The notes: generated by a model not told the origin, from the letters alone. 64,000 nucleotides of DNA from Prorocentrum cordatum (GCA_963575745.1 CAUYUJ010014612.1:284501-348500), one strand, 5' to 3'. Shown: positions 52,189-60,745, counted from the first letter of the stretch. Translations and numbers: made by a program.

Positions 52189-52764
52189 TCAAACCCGCTG
52201 GCGCGGGATCCTCGAGTGGGCATCCTCCTGCATCTGCAGCATCTGGCCGACTAGCACGTTCACCTCATTGAACGTGTGGTCGACGCTCTCGATGGACTGC
52301 CAGAGATCGAGAATCTTCTTCTCCAACCTGAACATTTTATTGTAGAGGTCGCGCGCCTCTGGGGGCGCGGCAGGGTTGAGGGGGCTCTGATTGGGGCAGT
52401 CATTCTGTGAGTTGCCGTCCATCTCGCTGCGAATTTCGTCAATGGTCATTGACAATGTCCTGCAGAAATCGTTCCCGTAGCTCATGGTCATGGTTAGCAT
52501 GGCCCCCTGAATCAAGCCAAGATAAAAACTTACTTGGTTCCTGATGGCAGCCCTTGCTTCTTGGACAGGTCGTGGTTGTGGGCGACGTGCAGGAGATCGG
52601 GTTCTATCTCGCTCTTCTTGTAAAGGAAGGACCAACTGTGATTCCAGCATGCGCGTCTGGATCGCTTCCACAAGCGCTTCCACGGGTGTCCCAGGACTCG
52701 CCATGTAAGAACACTCGCGCGGAAATATCTTGACATATGTAAGCGCTTGCTTGAACCCATACAA
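52189..52764 (-). CDS. Small coiled-coil protein of the element (171-191 aa)
   Basis: 191 codons from 52,764 or 171 from Met21 (52,704; MASPGTPVEALVEAIQ). A short N-terminal helix is followed by an Arg/Pro/Ser-rich linker, a hydrophobic helix with a run of Met (LIQGAMLTMTMSYG) and a C-terminal heptad-type region (LEKKILDLWQSIESVDHTFN). No enzyme motif. Two intergenic motifs (52,824 and 52,854) lie just upstream, between it and the methyltransferase. It may be an adaptor subunit; it shares the coiled-coil ending with the protein at 46,509-47,576. Confidence 0.55.
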   Translation of the reverse strand: MYGFKQALTYVKIFPRECSYMASPGTPVEALVEAIQTRMLESQLVLPLQEERDRTRSPARRPQPRPVQEARAAIRNQVSFYLGLIQGAMLTMTMSYGNDFCRTLSMTIDEIRSEMDGNSQNDCPNQSPLNPAAPPEARDLYNKMFRLEKKILDLWQSIESVDHTFNEVNVLVGQMLQMQEDAHSRIPRQRV

Positions 52765-52927
52765 CTACGCAGACAGCGTGAAGTTGATATTCTAGACTGG
52801 GGTTTTGCTTCTACGCTACTACGGCGAGCTATGCCCACCCGATGGATCGATCAGCGAGCCATGCCCACCTGATAGATATGAAACCGCTGGGCTGATGAGA
52901 GAAATGGGCGCGCCTTTTTTGCTGTGC

Positions 52928-54556
52928 CTAGCAACTGGCCTTTGTGCTCTGGCTTGATCTCACGTGGCGCTTCCGTTTCTCGCGGTTCTCGCCGGCCTGC
53001 TTACCATTCGTCGCCGCAGTGGCCATCTTCATGAGATTATCCAGGCTGGTGTCCAAACCTCGTCGCGCCGAGGGCCCTATCCACACTGATCCCGCGTCGG
53101 GCGTCTGGCCGCTTCGGCCAGCCACAGTATTGGCTAAGGCGACTGCCAAAATGCAGCCAACTGGGGCCACCGATATGGTGTCGCCAGCAAGGCTCTTCAA
53201 CGTGGCCTCCGGCAGCTCCGCGTCCGTCTCCATCCAGAAGCCGTGTACCCGCATCAGCTCTGCGCCTGTCAGCTGCCGCCCCATCTTTGTATCCCAGAGC
53301 ACGTGCCCGCGCAAAACACATGGTACAATCCCTGCTGACCGGCGGTCTTTGGCGCAAGGGAAGAACTTCACCGAGTTGGTCAGGTCCCACACGAAATGGT
53401 GGTCATTCGGAGAAATACCATTGCGCACTGCGACCTCCCAATGCATACCAAGTACATCTTGCATTCGACGTGTCAGTGATGATGCGGTCGGAGAATGACT
53501 CACAGTTTTCTTGAGCAACTCAACCCTGGTTGGAAGTGACAAGGCACTGCGGATGGCTGCATGTACGCCAGCCCATTGAGGATTCATCTTCTCGCGGCAA
53601 GTCAATGGCACAACGTTTGTGGTGGATGGCATCAGCGATGCTTCCAAAGGGATGGGTGTGATCCGCTGCGCAATTCTGATGATCTCCTGAGGCCATTGAT
53701 CGATAGGCGTAACAAGTTGCAGCCTCCTTGTGTTCACAGCGACTGCATACAACCTCCTCCTTGACATGCACACGCCCATTGTTCGGCTGTCCAGTAAGCA
53801 CACGATGACTGCGTAGCCGCCAATCCTCTTGAATGCCATCTGGACGACTTCAATACTGCGTTTGTTCACAACGTTTTCTAGCACCGCGATAAGTGGCCGA
53901 TGCAGCCTGATATATTCGATGCTAGACTCCAGAGTCTGACTGCTTTCACCAGCGCGGCCATCTCTTACGCGTGGGTCCGTGCCAGGAAGCAATGGTTTAT
54001 TGCGGTGGTGATTCATTGTGGACACGTCCCTGCAGACCCACCCGGCCACGTACACATCTAACGCGCCAGGAATTCGCACAATTTGTTTGGAGCGCCAATT
54101 CTCTGCCCACGTGGCGCTTCCCCGGTGCGCAGTCTCGAAGATAATCTCTGGCCTGTAGCGGGACTCTATGAATTGGCGAGGTCCGTCCCCCTCTTTCCCT
54201 GGGCACTCACTGGCGAATTTGTCAATTATCTCCAATGTACCACCACCCCGGGCGCGAATTGTGGACCGCAGTTGCTGCAATGCTTCCATCGGGGCCCTGG
54301 CCCCGCTGCAGTCATCTCCGTACGTGATTGTCCAATGCAGATTTTCCAGCTTCCCTGCCTGCTGCAACTCATCACACACGGCCTCTGCCCAAGTAACCCT
54401 CCTGGGAGGTAGCGCGTCACTGAGCACATGCTGCACATCGCTACATTCTCCAGAGTCAGAAATCAAATGTGGTGCACTTGGTTCGGGGCTGGCCTGACGC
54501 CGCATCCTTGACGACAACGCTGTGGAAACAGTGACAGAACCGCTGTGCAGACCCAC
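52928..54556 (-). CDS. C5-cytosine DNA methyltransferase (element-borne)
   Basis: 542 aa. Transfers a methyl group from S-adenosylmethionine to C5 of cytosine in DNA. Motif I is TYGDDCSGARAP (residues 78-89), corresponding to FxGxGG. Motif IV is AGWVCRDVS (171-179) with the catalytic Cys at 175, but the usual PCQ is VCR. Motif VI is ENV (227-229), motif VIII is SRRR (265-268), and the target-recognition/motif IX end is RQLTGAELMRVHGF (427-440), followed by a motif X-like VAPVGCILAVALA. Order and spacing fit a Dcm/DNMT catalytic domain with an N-terminal extension of ~75 residues and a basic C-terminal tail (ENREKRKRHVRSS), possibly nuclear targeting. No reader domain is present. Start Met1 (54,556) or Met18 (54,505). 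It sits between the transposase-like gene and the small coiled-coil gene, so it may modify the element's own DNA. Retrotransposon-borne DNMTs are known in dinoflagellates; this one is in a TIR element. Confidence 0.8.
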   Translation of the reverse strand: MGLHSGSVTVSTALSSRMRRQASPEPSAPHLISDSGECSDVQHVLSDALPPRRVTWAEAVCDELQQAGKLENLHWTITYGDDCSGARAPMEALQQLRSTIRARGGGTLEIIDKFASECPGKEGDGPRQFIESRYRPEIIFETAHRGSATWAENWRSKQIVRIPGALDVYVAGWVCRDVSTMNHHRNKPLLPGTDPRVRDGRAGESSQTLESSIEYIRLHRPLIAVLENVVNKRSIEVVQMAFKRIGGYAVIVCLLDSRTMGVCMSRRRLYAVAVNTRRLQLVTPIDQWPQEIIRIAQRITPIPLEASLMPSTTNVVPLTCREKMNPQWAGVHAAIRSALSLPTRVELLKKTVSHSPTASSLTRRMQDVLGMHWEVAVRNGISPNDHHFVWDLTNSVKFFPCAKDRRSAGIVPCVLRGHVLWDTKMGRQLTGAELMRVHGFWMETDAELPEATLKSLAGDTISVAPVGCILAVALANTVAGRSGQTPDAGSVWIGPSARRGLDTSLDNLMKMATAATNGKQAGENREKRKRHVRSSQSTKASC

Positions 54557-54594
54557 TTGCTCGATGTCTTACACACTCACCTTAAAACGCAATG

Positions 54595-54662
54595 AGGTAT
54601 GGGGGTGGAGGTAAGGGGATGGAGGTACGGGGATGGAGGTAAGGGGCTGGGGGTAGGGATCA
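54595..54662. repeat. GGGATGGAGGTAA minisatellite (G-rich, four copies)
   Basis: Four copies of a 13-16-bp G-rich word, 40-100 bp upstream of the methyltransferase start on the minus strand. Several GGG/GGGG runs on plus (C-runs on the coding strand) could form a quadruplex. Position suggests 5' UTR or promoter. Confidence 0.7.
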
Positions 54663-54810
54663 AGATGTTGGAAGCTCTGGAGTCGGAAGTTATTTGGGAC
54701 ATGATGGCCGCTCTCAACATGCTCCTTTCTCTGGCTGTCTTGCCCCCCCCCAGGAAGGTCTCCAGATAGTTGTATGAATTTTTGTTATCATGTATTTGGC
54801 GACGGCCCCC

Positions 54811-54972
54811 CTAGATAGCTAACTCTCTCCCCCCATTGAAGCCGTTCCTTTGGAACGCTCCGCAAATTGTGGGCCCCTCCTGCCCCCGAAGGCCGTTGTC
54901 TAGGGCACGCTCAATACCTTCCAGGGTCTCGGGCCGGGGTCGCACTTCATACAAAAGGTGGGTGGTATCCAT
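54811..54972 (-). CDS. Small ORF upstream of the methyltransferase (53 aa), doubtful
   Basis: ATG at 54,972 to TAG at 54,811. The translation begins MDTTHLLYEVRPRPETLEG and continues with charged residues. A donor-like CAG/GTGAGC lies about 30 bp upstream on the minus strand. It could be an upstream ORF, an exon of the methyltransferase or chance. Confidence 0.2.
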   Translation of the reverse strand: MDTTHLLYEVRPRPETLEGIERALDNGLRGQEGPTICGAFQRNGFNGGRELAI

Positions 54973-55328
54973 GTCGGCACTCCTTGGCGCGACCTACGCG
55001 GCTCACCTGCGCTCCCACTTCAGCCACGTACCCAAATCATATTGTTATTGTTGGGTCTCGTCCTGATTTTGTAGGCGCTTTGCCGCGCGCAACATTTTGT
55101 GAGAATAAGGGTGCGCATTGCCATGCCAGGATGTAGGGGATTGTATGAAGATGGTAATGCTCAGATGCCTGGGGTAATGAGGGTGGCAAAATGATAGATG
55201 ACTGAAGATGATGCTGGAGATTGCTTTTTGTTAGCGAGCTGATGCCCACCTTGTTGAGTGGCGAAGAACCGTTGAGCGAGCCATCAATCCATAGCCCACT
55301 TGCCAGGCCAGACACATACATGTCTGCA

Positions 55329-56216
55329 TCACATGCCATGCACGAAACGCCAATCATCCCTACGAGTGCGGCATTCTTTGCAGCCCCCAACAGCTTGGCG
55401 GCACTTAGAACAACCGATGCTCGGTTCATCAGGTATGGCGAGGAGATTTCGTTTCCTTCTCTCTGAAATCAGTCGAGGCGCTTGTTCTGCCGCCGATGGT
55501 CTGCGAAGCACGTTTGGTGGGAGAAGCCCTTGCGGCGCCGCTGGTGGGGCCATCACGTTCGGTGGGGCCCCAGCCTCGCTGACCTGCTCCAGCGGGGCGC
55601 CGGAGAGTCCTTGCGCCATCGATGGAGACGCCACGTTGCGATCCCGCTGGGAGGAGGATGCCCTGGCCGGGGTGCTCTTACCTGCAATGCGGATCTTCTT
55701 TCTCTTTGAGCCATCGTCTTCCATCCGAACAGGTACTGCCTCTGCAGGGGCCCCCCTCGCTGGATGGCGGGGGGCGAAGGGCTCCTTGGTGGCCGTCGTC
55801 ACGAGATGCTCAATCACGGGCGGCACCCAACCCTCAGCGTAGCCCGCAATGTTATTCTCTACCAGGTGAGTGAGCCACTCATTCGCGCGATGCATGTTCC
55901 ACGGTGCCTGAGCCAACGTCGTAGCCGTTTTCCTGAACTCTTTGACCTGGCGGTCCGAAAACTGCACGCGCCCCGATGCAGCACCTGGGCCTCCTGGGTC
56001 AAGAGCTCGCATGCGGGATCCAGGGCAAAATACTTCTGGTACTTGAGCATATGTCTGGGAACCGACGTAATGCTTAGTGACAAAGATGATGTCGTCCTCG
56101 GCAGGCGGCTCCGGGAAGACAGAGTTTGGCTCTGCTGTGACCGAGCTCAGCTCGCCGGGGAGACTGCGCATGCGGTCGCGGCGGAAAAATCTGAACACGT
56201 GGCACGCCTCCGAGTT
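55329..56216 (-). CDS. C-terminal part of transposase-like protein, after in-frame TAG
   Basis: The reading frame continues directly from the gene at 56,217-57,962: the TAG at 56,217-56,219 is followed in the same frame by NSEACHVFRFFRRDRMRS, with no ATG before the conserved-looking stretch (the nearest codon that could start is GTG at 56,198). The rest has FVTKHYVGSQTYAQVPEVF, a Pro/Ala/Lys/Arg-rich linker (SKRKKIRIAGK, likely nuclear targeting) and a Cys motif GCSKCRQAVGGCKECR near the end (C-x2-C...C-x2-C), a zinc-binding candidate. I take it as the C-terminal third of one ~878-residue protein. Confidence 0.6.
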   Translation of the reverse strand, partial: NSEACHVFRFFRRDRMRSLPGELSSVTAEPNSVFPEPPAEDDIIFVTKHYVGSQTYAQVPEVFCPGSRMRALDPGGPGAASGRVQFSDRQVKEFRKTATTLAQAPWNMHRANEWLTHLVENNIAGYAEGWVPPVIEHLVTTATKEPFAPRHPARGAPAEAVPVRMEDDGSKRKKIRIAGKSTPARASSSQRDRNVASPSMAQGLSGAPLEQVSEAGAPPNVMAPPAAPQGLLPPNVLRRPSAAEQAPRLISERRKRNLLAIPDEPSIGCSKCRQAVGGCKECRTRRDDWRFVHGM

Positions 56217-57962
56217 CTACAACGTCATGGCGTGTGTCTGCACGTGGTTGTGCGGGGTGACGCGAAGGGGATCGAAAAACGATTTCCAATCGTACACTGC
56301 GCCCAACTCAGAAACACGTAGGGGTCGCTTTCCATCTCCACCTGTGGTTTCTATGCGAGCCTTGAAATCACTTGGTGTCTCCAACGCCTGGCTCTTATTG
56401 AGCGCCGTCCCCACGACGCTGAAATTTTGATCAATGCGGCCGTGACTATGTCCAGGTTGAAACTGCGTCATCTCCGTGCAATCGAAGTGCTCCTTGTGCG
56501 ACAGGAACGCCAGGAACTTCATGAACGTTTGGTTCTTGATTTCACCTCCGGCATTGTCCGAGTGGACGCGCAAATGCGTCGGCATCGGAACTCTGCGAGA
56601 CTCGAGAACACCTGCGGCGTGTTTCAGAAGATCAGCCACGATCGTGGCCGACAGGTTTGCATTTTTCACAATGTCGGGTGGCACCAGCCAGTAGTAGTCT
56701 GCAATGCCGTCGACGATGCTGCCGACCATATGTTGTTGTGGCCTCCACAACGCCGCCATCGTCTTGGCGGCCGAGATGTTTCTCGGGCACTTGAACTTCA
56801 TTGCCTCCATGGCGTCGATGTCTAAATTCAAGATAGATCGCGAGCGAGCCACGCCACCAGGAGTCGACGTGGCCTCCCGAGCTGCGCTCTGGATGCGCTC
56901 GTCGACGGACCGGTCCAGGAAAGTCTCCTTCACGTGGGCGAGGTGTTCTGTTCGCACCGCCTCTGCCGCCTCAGGTGATGTAGCTGCTTTCCTTAAGGCC
57001 TTGAGGCGTTCGCACGTGTCGCATTTGGACTGAAGGATCTTTGGCCGAATGCGAAGGCACTGATGCCAGCGCTCGTTGTACACCCGGGTGAATGATACGT
57101 AGCTAGGAAGCGAGCGCAGGCCAAAGTCTTGCGACGACAATAGATGGTACAGGTCGACCAGTGCCATCGGAGGCAACCAACGCACTTCGCCCGCGTCAGC
57201 GGCTGTAGCTGGCAACGTCGCGCCTGGTCCGTGGATCCACTCGCGGTAGCCATCCATATTTGGCAATGCGCAAAAAGATGGGTCTGATGTGTCATCGTCT
57301 ACTCTTGTGGCAAGTTCTGGGACAAGGTAATCAACAAGATAACTAGCTGGCCGCACATCGCTACTATTCAAACGCTCCGCCAAGACGTCATATGCCCATT
57401 GTAGCATCTTTTCGCAAGCAACTGTAGCTTCCCCCCGCTCGTGCACTGTACTGTGGCGGAGGTCGCGGGGAGGTTGAACGTGCCCTTCTTTCAGCCACTT
57501 CATCAATCTGGAAAGACGAGAATTTCCAATACCGAGAAGCTCGCGGAAAGCGACTCTGCACACCTGGATCCCAAGAAACTGGAATTTGAAGCGTTGGTGG
57601 CTTCCTGATGCCGCCCCGTCTATCATCTGCATGCGGACCATTAGTTGGAACACAAATTCGTTGACCTCGTCGTTTGATAACTTAACTTTCATCCGCCTCC
57701 ACTGTTGTAGCTCTGCTGCCCGCTGGTCTTCGATGTGCCCTTTGCATCCGTCAGTGCAGCAATCTCCCGGGAGCGATTCGCATTCGTCGTCGTCAGCTGG
57801 AAGAGATTCCACCTGCCACCTTGCATCTACGACGCCGTGAGGTTCACTAGCTTCATCGTCGCCGTCGGTTTCTTGGCGCACACCAACGCTGCTACATGGC
57901 AGAGACTCCACTTCACTTCCGGGAAGGCTTTCGTTGCTAGGGAGGCTCTCGTCGCCACTCAT
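56217..57962 (-). CDS. DUF7869-type, DDE-transposase-like protein (N-terminal part)
   Basis: The frame is open from 58,250, but the likely start is Met at 57,962 (MSGDESLPSNESLPGSE), giving 581 aa to the TAG. The N-terminal part repeats the short word ESLP five times within acidic sequence. A CDxCERLKAL Cys pair follows in mid-protein. The catalytic-like core has LNLDIDAMEAMKFKCP (first Asp), LRVHSDNAGGEIKNQTF (second Asp in SDN, with the KN pair) and FQPGHSHGRIDQNFSVVG (GHxHxxID). This is the pattern of DUF7869 proteins, a family with an RNase H-like DDE fold considered transposase-related. The gene is nearest the right TIR and has intergenic motifs at 58,004 and 58,189 in its presumed promoter/5' UTR. 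The assignment rests on motif recognition only. Confidence 0.7.
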   Translation of the reverse strand: MSGDESLPSNESLPGSEVESLPCSSVGVRQETDGDDEASEPHGVVDARWQVESLPADDDECESLPGDCCTDGCKGHIEDQRAAELQQWRRMKVKLSNDEVNEFVFQLMVRMQMIDGAASGSHQRFKFQFLGIQVCRVAFRELLGIGNSRLSRLMKWLKEGHVQPPRDLRHSTVHERGEATVACEKMLQWAYDVLAERLNSSDVRPASYLVDYLVPELATRVDDDTSDPSFCALPNMDGYREWIHGPGATLPATAADAGEVRWLPPMALVDLYHLLSSQDFGLRSLPSYVSFTRVYNERWHQCLRIRPKILQSKCDTCERLKALRKAATSPEAAEAVRTEHLAHVKETFLDRSVDERIQSAAREATSTPGGVARSRSILNLDIDAMEAMKFKCPRNISAAKTMAALWRPQQHMVGSIVDGIADYYWLVPPDIVKNANLSATIVADLLKHAAGVLESRRVPMPTHLRVHSDNAGGEIKNQTFMKFLAFLSHKEHFDCTEMTQFQPGHSHGRIDQNFSVVGTALNKSQALETPSDFKARIETTGGDGKRPLRVSELGAVYDWKSFFDPLRVTPHNHVQTHAMTL

Positions 57963-58308
57963 CGAAAACACTCGAACCCAGCTGGCTATGGACAATGATT
58001 GTTGCGAGCATGCTGCCCACTTGTTGCTGTTTATTGTTGGGCCATTGCCAGACAACACTGCGCCTCGGAAAACTGGCACTTTGTGACCCAGCTTCATCGC
58101 GGTGATCGCGTTGCCAATAATCATCGCGCAGCGAGCGCGGCGCCCACACTTTGTTTGCACATGTTTTGGTTTGGAATATGTGATTGCAGCGAGCTGAGAA
58201 GCCCACGAAGATGATGGTGACCGAGGAGGGGTTAAGATGATGATGAGCACGATGATGATGAGGATGAATTAAAATGATGATGGATGATGATGGTAACAAC
58301 GCTGAATG

Positions 58309-58358
58309 TGAGAACCGAACCCATTGAAACAAAAACCGATTGTCGTGAAACTTCCTTC
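58309..58358 (-). repeat. Right terminal inverted repeat
   Basis: Partner of 45,033-45,082. It ends GTCGTGAAACTTCCTT at 58,358 and is followed by the second CTCA (58,359-58,362). The transposase-like gene starts about 350-400 bp inside it. Confidence 0.9.
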
Positions 58359-59516
58359 TCACAAAACGGGCCCCGGGGGGGATGCCCAGAGGAGCCCAGA
58401 GCGGCCTCCGGCACCGTTTCCGGACGGATCCGCTGGATCCGCTGGATCCGGTGACGAATCCCAAACCGGCGCCCTCGCCTGAGACATCCTCACAAAACGG
58501 GCCCCGGGGGGGATGCCCAGAGGAGCCCAGAGCGGCCTCCGGCACCGTTTCCGGACGGATCCGCTGGATCCGCTGGATCCGCTGGATCCGGTGACGAATC
58601 CCAAACCGGCGCCCTCGCCTGAGACATCCTCACAAAACGGGCCCCGGGGGGGATGCCCAGAGGAGCCCAGAGCGGCCTCCGGCACCGTTTCCGGACGGAT
58701 CCGCTGGATCCGCTGGATCCGGTCCGACGACGAATCCCAAACCGGCGCCCTCGCCTGAGACATCCTCACAAAACGGGCCCCGGGGGGGATGCCCAGAGGA
58801 GCCCAGAGCGGCCTCCGGCACCGTTTCCGGACGGATCCGCTGGATCCGCTGGATCCGCTGGATCCGGTGACGAATCCCAAACCGGCGCCCTCGCCTGAGA
58901 CATCCTCACAAAACGGGCCCCGGGGGGGATGCCCAGAGGAGCCCAGAGCGGCCTCCGGCACCGTTTCCGGACGGATCCGCTGGATCCGCTGGATCCGGTG
59001 ACGAATCCCAAACCGGCGCCCTCGCCTGAGACATCCTCACAAAACGGGCCCCGGGGGGGATGCCCAGAGGAGCCCAGAGCGGCCTCCGGCACCGTTTCCG
59101 GACGGATCCGCTGGATCCGCTGGATCCGCTGGATCCGGTGACGAATCCCAAACCGGCGCCCTCGCCTGAGACATCCTCACAAAACGGGCCCCGGGGGGGA
59201 TGCCCAGAGGAGCCCAGAGCGGCCTCCGGCACCGTTTCCGGACGGATCCGCTGGATCCGCTGGATCCGGTGACGAATCCCAAACCGGCGCCCTCGCCTGA
59301 GACATCCTCACAAAACGGGCCCCGGGGGGGATGCCCAGAGGAGCCCAGAGCGGCCTCCGGCACCGTTTCCGGACGGATCCGCTGGATCCGCTGGATCCGG
59401 TGACGAATCCCAAACCGGCGCCCTCGCCTGAGACATCCTCACAAAACGGGCCCCGGGGGGGATGCCCAGAGGAGCCCAGAGCGGCCTCCGGCACCGTTTC
59501 CGGACGGACGACCTGA
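58359..59516 (+). repeat. 131/140-bp satellite array, right portion (about 8.8 units)
   Basis: Successive GATGCCCAGAGGAGCCC landmarks are spaced 131, 140, 136, 140, 131, 140 and 131 bp. The 9-bp length steps come from two or three copies of the inner word TGGATCCGC; the 136-bp unit has a TCCGAC insertion. Units are otherwise nearly identical, implying recent amplification or conversion. Each has two or three GGATCC sites. ORFs of 60-108 codons on both strands are repeat translations. Array ends at 59,516 in unique sequence. Confidence 0.95.
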
Positions 59517-59549
59517 CTGCATAACACGCCTGGATATGCCGACGGGGGC

Positions 59550-59700
59550 GAAGGAGGAGGAGGAGGAGGAGGAGGAGGAGGAGGAGGAGGAGGAGGAGGA
59601 GGAGGAGGAGGAGGAGGAGGAGGAGGAGGGGGAGGGGGCAGGCGAGGGAGCCCCGGCCCTGGGGGAGGGGCCCTGAGGGAGCCCTGATGGGCTTCCGGCA
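59550..59700. repeat. (GGA)n microsatellite and G-rich flank
   Basis: About 85 bp of pure GGA triplets, then GGGGGCAGG- and GGGGCCC-rich sequence. Confidence 0.95.
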
Positions 59701-59799
59701 CCATGGAGAGGTCCTGTGGGGCGGCCGCCCCTTCTTCTCTCGGTCGTTTCCCTCTCGCCCAGAAGCGCGCGCCCCTTCTTCTATATATACAGAAACTCC

Positions 59800-60745
59800 C
59801 GATCAACCGCAGAGCGGCGGATGTTAGGAATAATCTGTGCGATGGGCTGGGCTCCATGGCCAGGTTTGGTGAAGCCAGTTGCGCAGGAGGTTTTAAAGCT
59901 GTTGAAGTTAAAGCCCATCAAGACTTATAACCCCTGGATCGCCACTGTGGTGAGTGGCGGCCTGCTTCGGGGAACGATGCAGCAGACAGAACTGCCAAAC
60001 TAGCTGCTTCGCGCCTCCCCCAGCCTTCGGAAGGAGAGACAGAGACGCCCAGCAGCAGCTCGAACAGAAAATCACACGTTTCCTTCGGTATGTGCCGAAG
60101 GCTCTTGTGCTGTGGCCCTTAGTTGCCCCGAGGGTTGGGGTGGGGGAGGTCTCGATGGCCCAGACAAGGCAACACGCCCGTATGTAGGAGTTCGATCGAT
60201 CGCGGAAGTGTGGCAAATCAGAGCTAACTCGGGGGGGTCCTCTTCGGGCCCTGGAGCCGTGGCGGCTCCTCCCCTTCCTCGGCCCCTTTCGTGGGGCCCG
60301 TGCTCGTGCCCGTATTGGGCATGTGTGGACTTGGCAGAACACACGTTGGTTCTGCTGCCTCTGCCATTCGCGATGCATGCCTGACAAAGACAAGTTTTCC
60401 CGAGCCAAGGAGCCGTGTCCTGGCAATGCAGCTCGGCTGGCCAAACTTATCGAGCAGCCGAACTGCCACAAGCTTGCAGCTCTTGACAGCATTGAAGATG
60501 AAAGCTTTATTGTAGCTTGTCATTTGTGCGGCAAGTATTCTGAGTGCACCGTCAAGAGCCTCCAGAAGAGCTGCCCCCAGGAATTCACTTCTACCTTTTT
60601 TTTCAGAAGGCGGCTACGCGCGCCTAGCCGAGTGGAGACACCCAAGGCCTCCAAGACGAGCCCCACTGTCTCTAACCCTCCTATCCAGATTGACGAAATT
60701 GCTGCCCAGGTAGCCCAGGCGCAGACAGGCCCACACCAGGGATGA
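59800..60745 (+). pseudogene. LINE 3' fragment: end of RNase H and Cys-rich tail
   Basis: AVEVKAHQDL (59,898-59,927), a TAA (59,928-59,930) in the same frame, and 13 codons later GNDAADRTAKLAAS (59,973-60,014) match the His loop and final Asp region of RNase H. After a frameshift comes the C-terminal Cys-rich part (60,323-60,620): WFCCLCHSRC and FIVACHLCGKYSE followed by LQKSC. This is the typical paired zinc motif at the end of dinoflagellate LINE polyproteins, seen singly at 8,330-8,390. Upstream domains are absent, and the fragment is dead. Confidence 0.65.

Larger units (their letters stand above)
45119..58206. promoter_or_regulatory. Recurrent intergenic motif GCGAGCTATGCCCACCTG (12 or more sites)
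   Basis: Plus-orientation sites: 47,764-47,782, 48,000-48,017, 48,043-48,064 (diverged), 52,001-52,018, 52,824-52,841, 52,854-52,871, 55,234-55,252, 55,276-55,302 (9-nt insertion), 58,004-58,023 and 58,189-58,206. Inverted sites: 45,119-45,137 and 45,159-45,177. The core is GCGAGCY, 0-4 variable bases, then GCCCACC. None lies inside a coding region. The TAC or TAATAC just before several copies (TAATACGGCGAGC, CTACGGCGAGC) extends the similarity. It could be a transposase-binding repeat, a promoter element or an RNA-processing signal; position alone does not decide. Confidence 0.75.
45033..58358. mobile_element. 13.3-kb TIR element with DUF7869-type transposase and DNA methyltransferase
   Basis: The left end begins AAGGAAGTTTCACGACAATC (45,033), and the reverse complement of the right end (to 58,358) is identical for 32 bases; similarity then continues imperfectly over about 20 more (shared TTCGGTT and CAC). 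CTCA at 45,029-45,032 is repeated at 58,359-58,362, and removing the element plus one CTCA restores an ordinary satellite unit. Five genes lie on the minus strand, with the transposase-like gene nearest the right end. An 18-bp motif recurs in all intergenic gaps. The left ~1.4 kb (45.3-46.5 kb) is non-coding repeat that may be secondary insertion. TIRs plus TSD indicate a DNA transposon, and gene content indicates a large cargo-carrying type. Confidence 0.85.

Noticed and set aside
55037-55429. Minus-strand 130-codon ORF overlapping the end of the transposase-like gene
   Set aside because: Overlaps the Cys-rich coding end in another frame and has no motif of its own.
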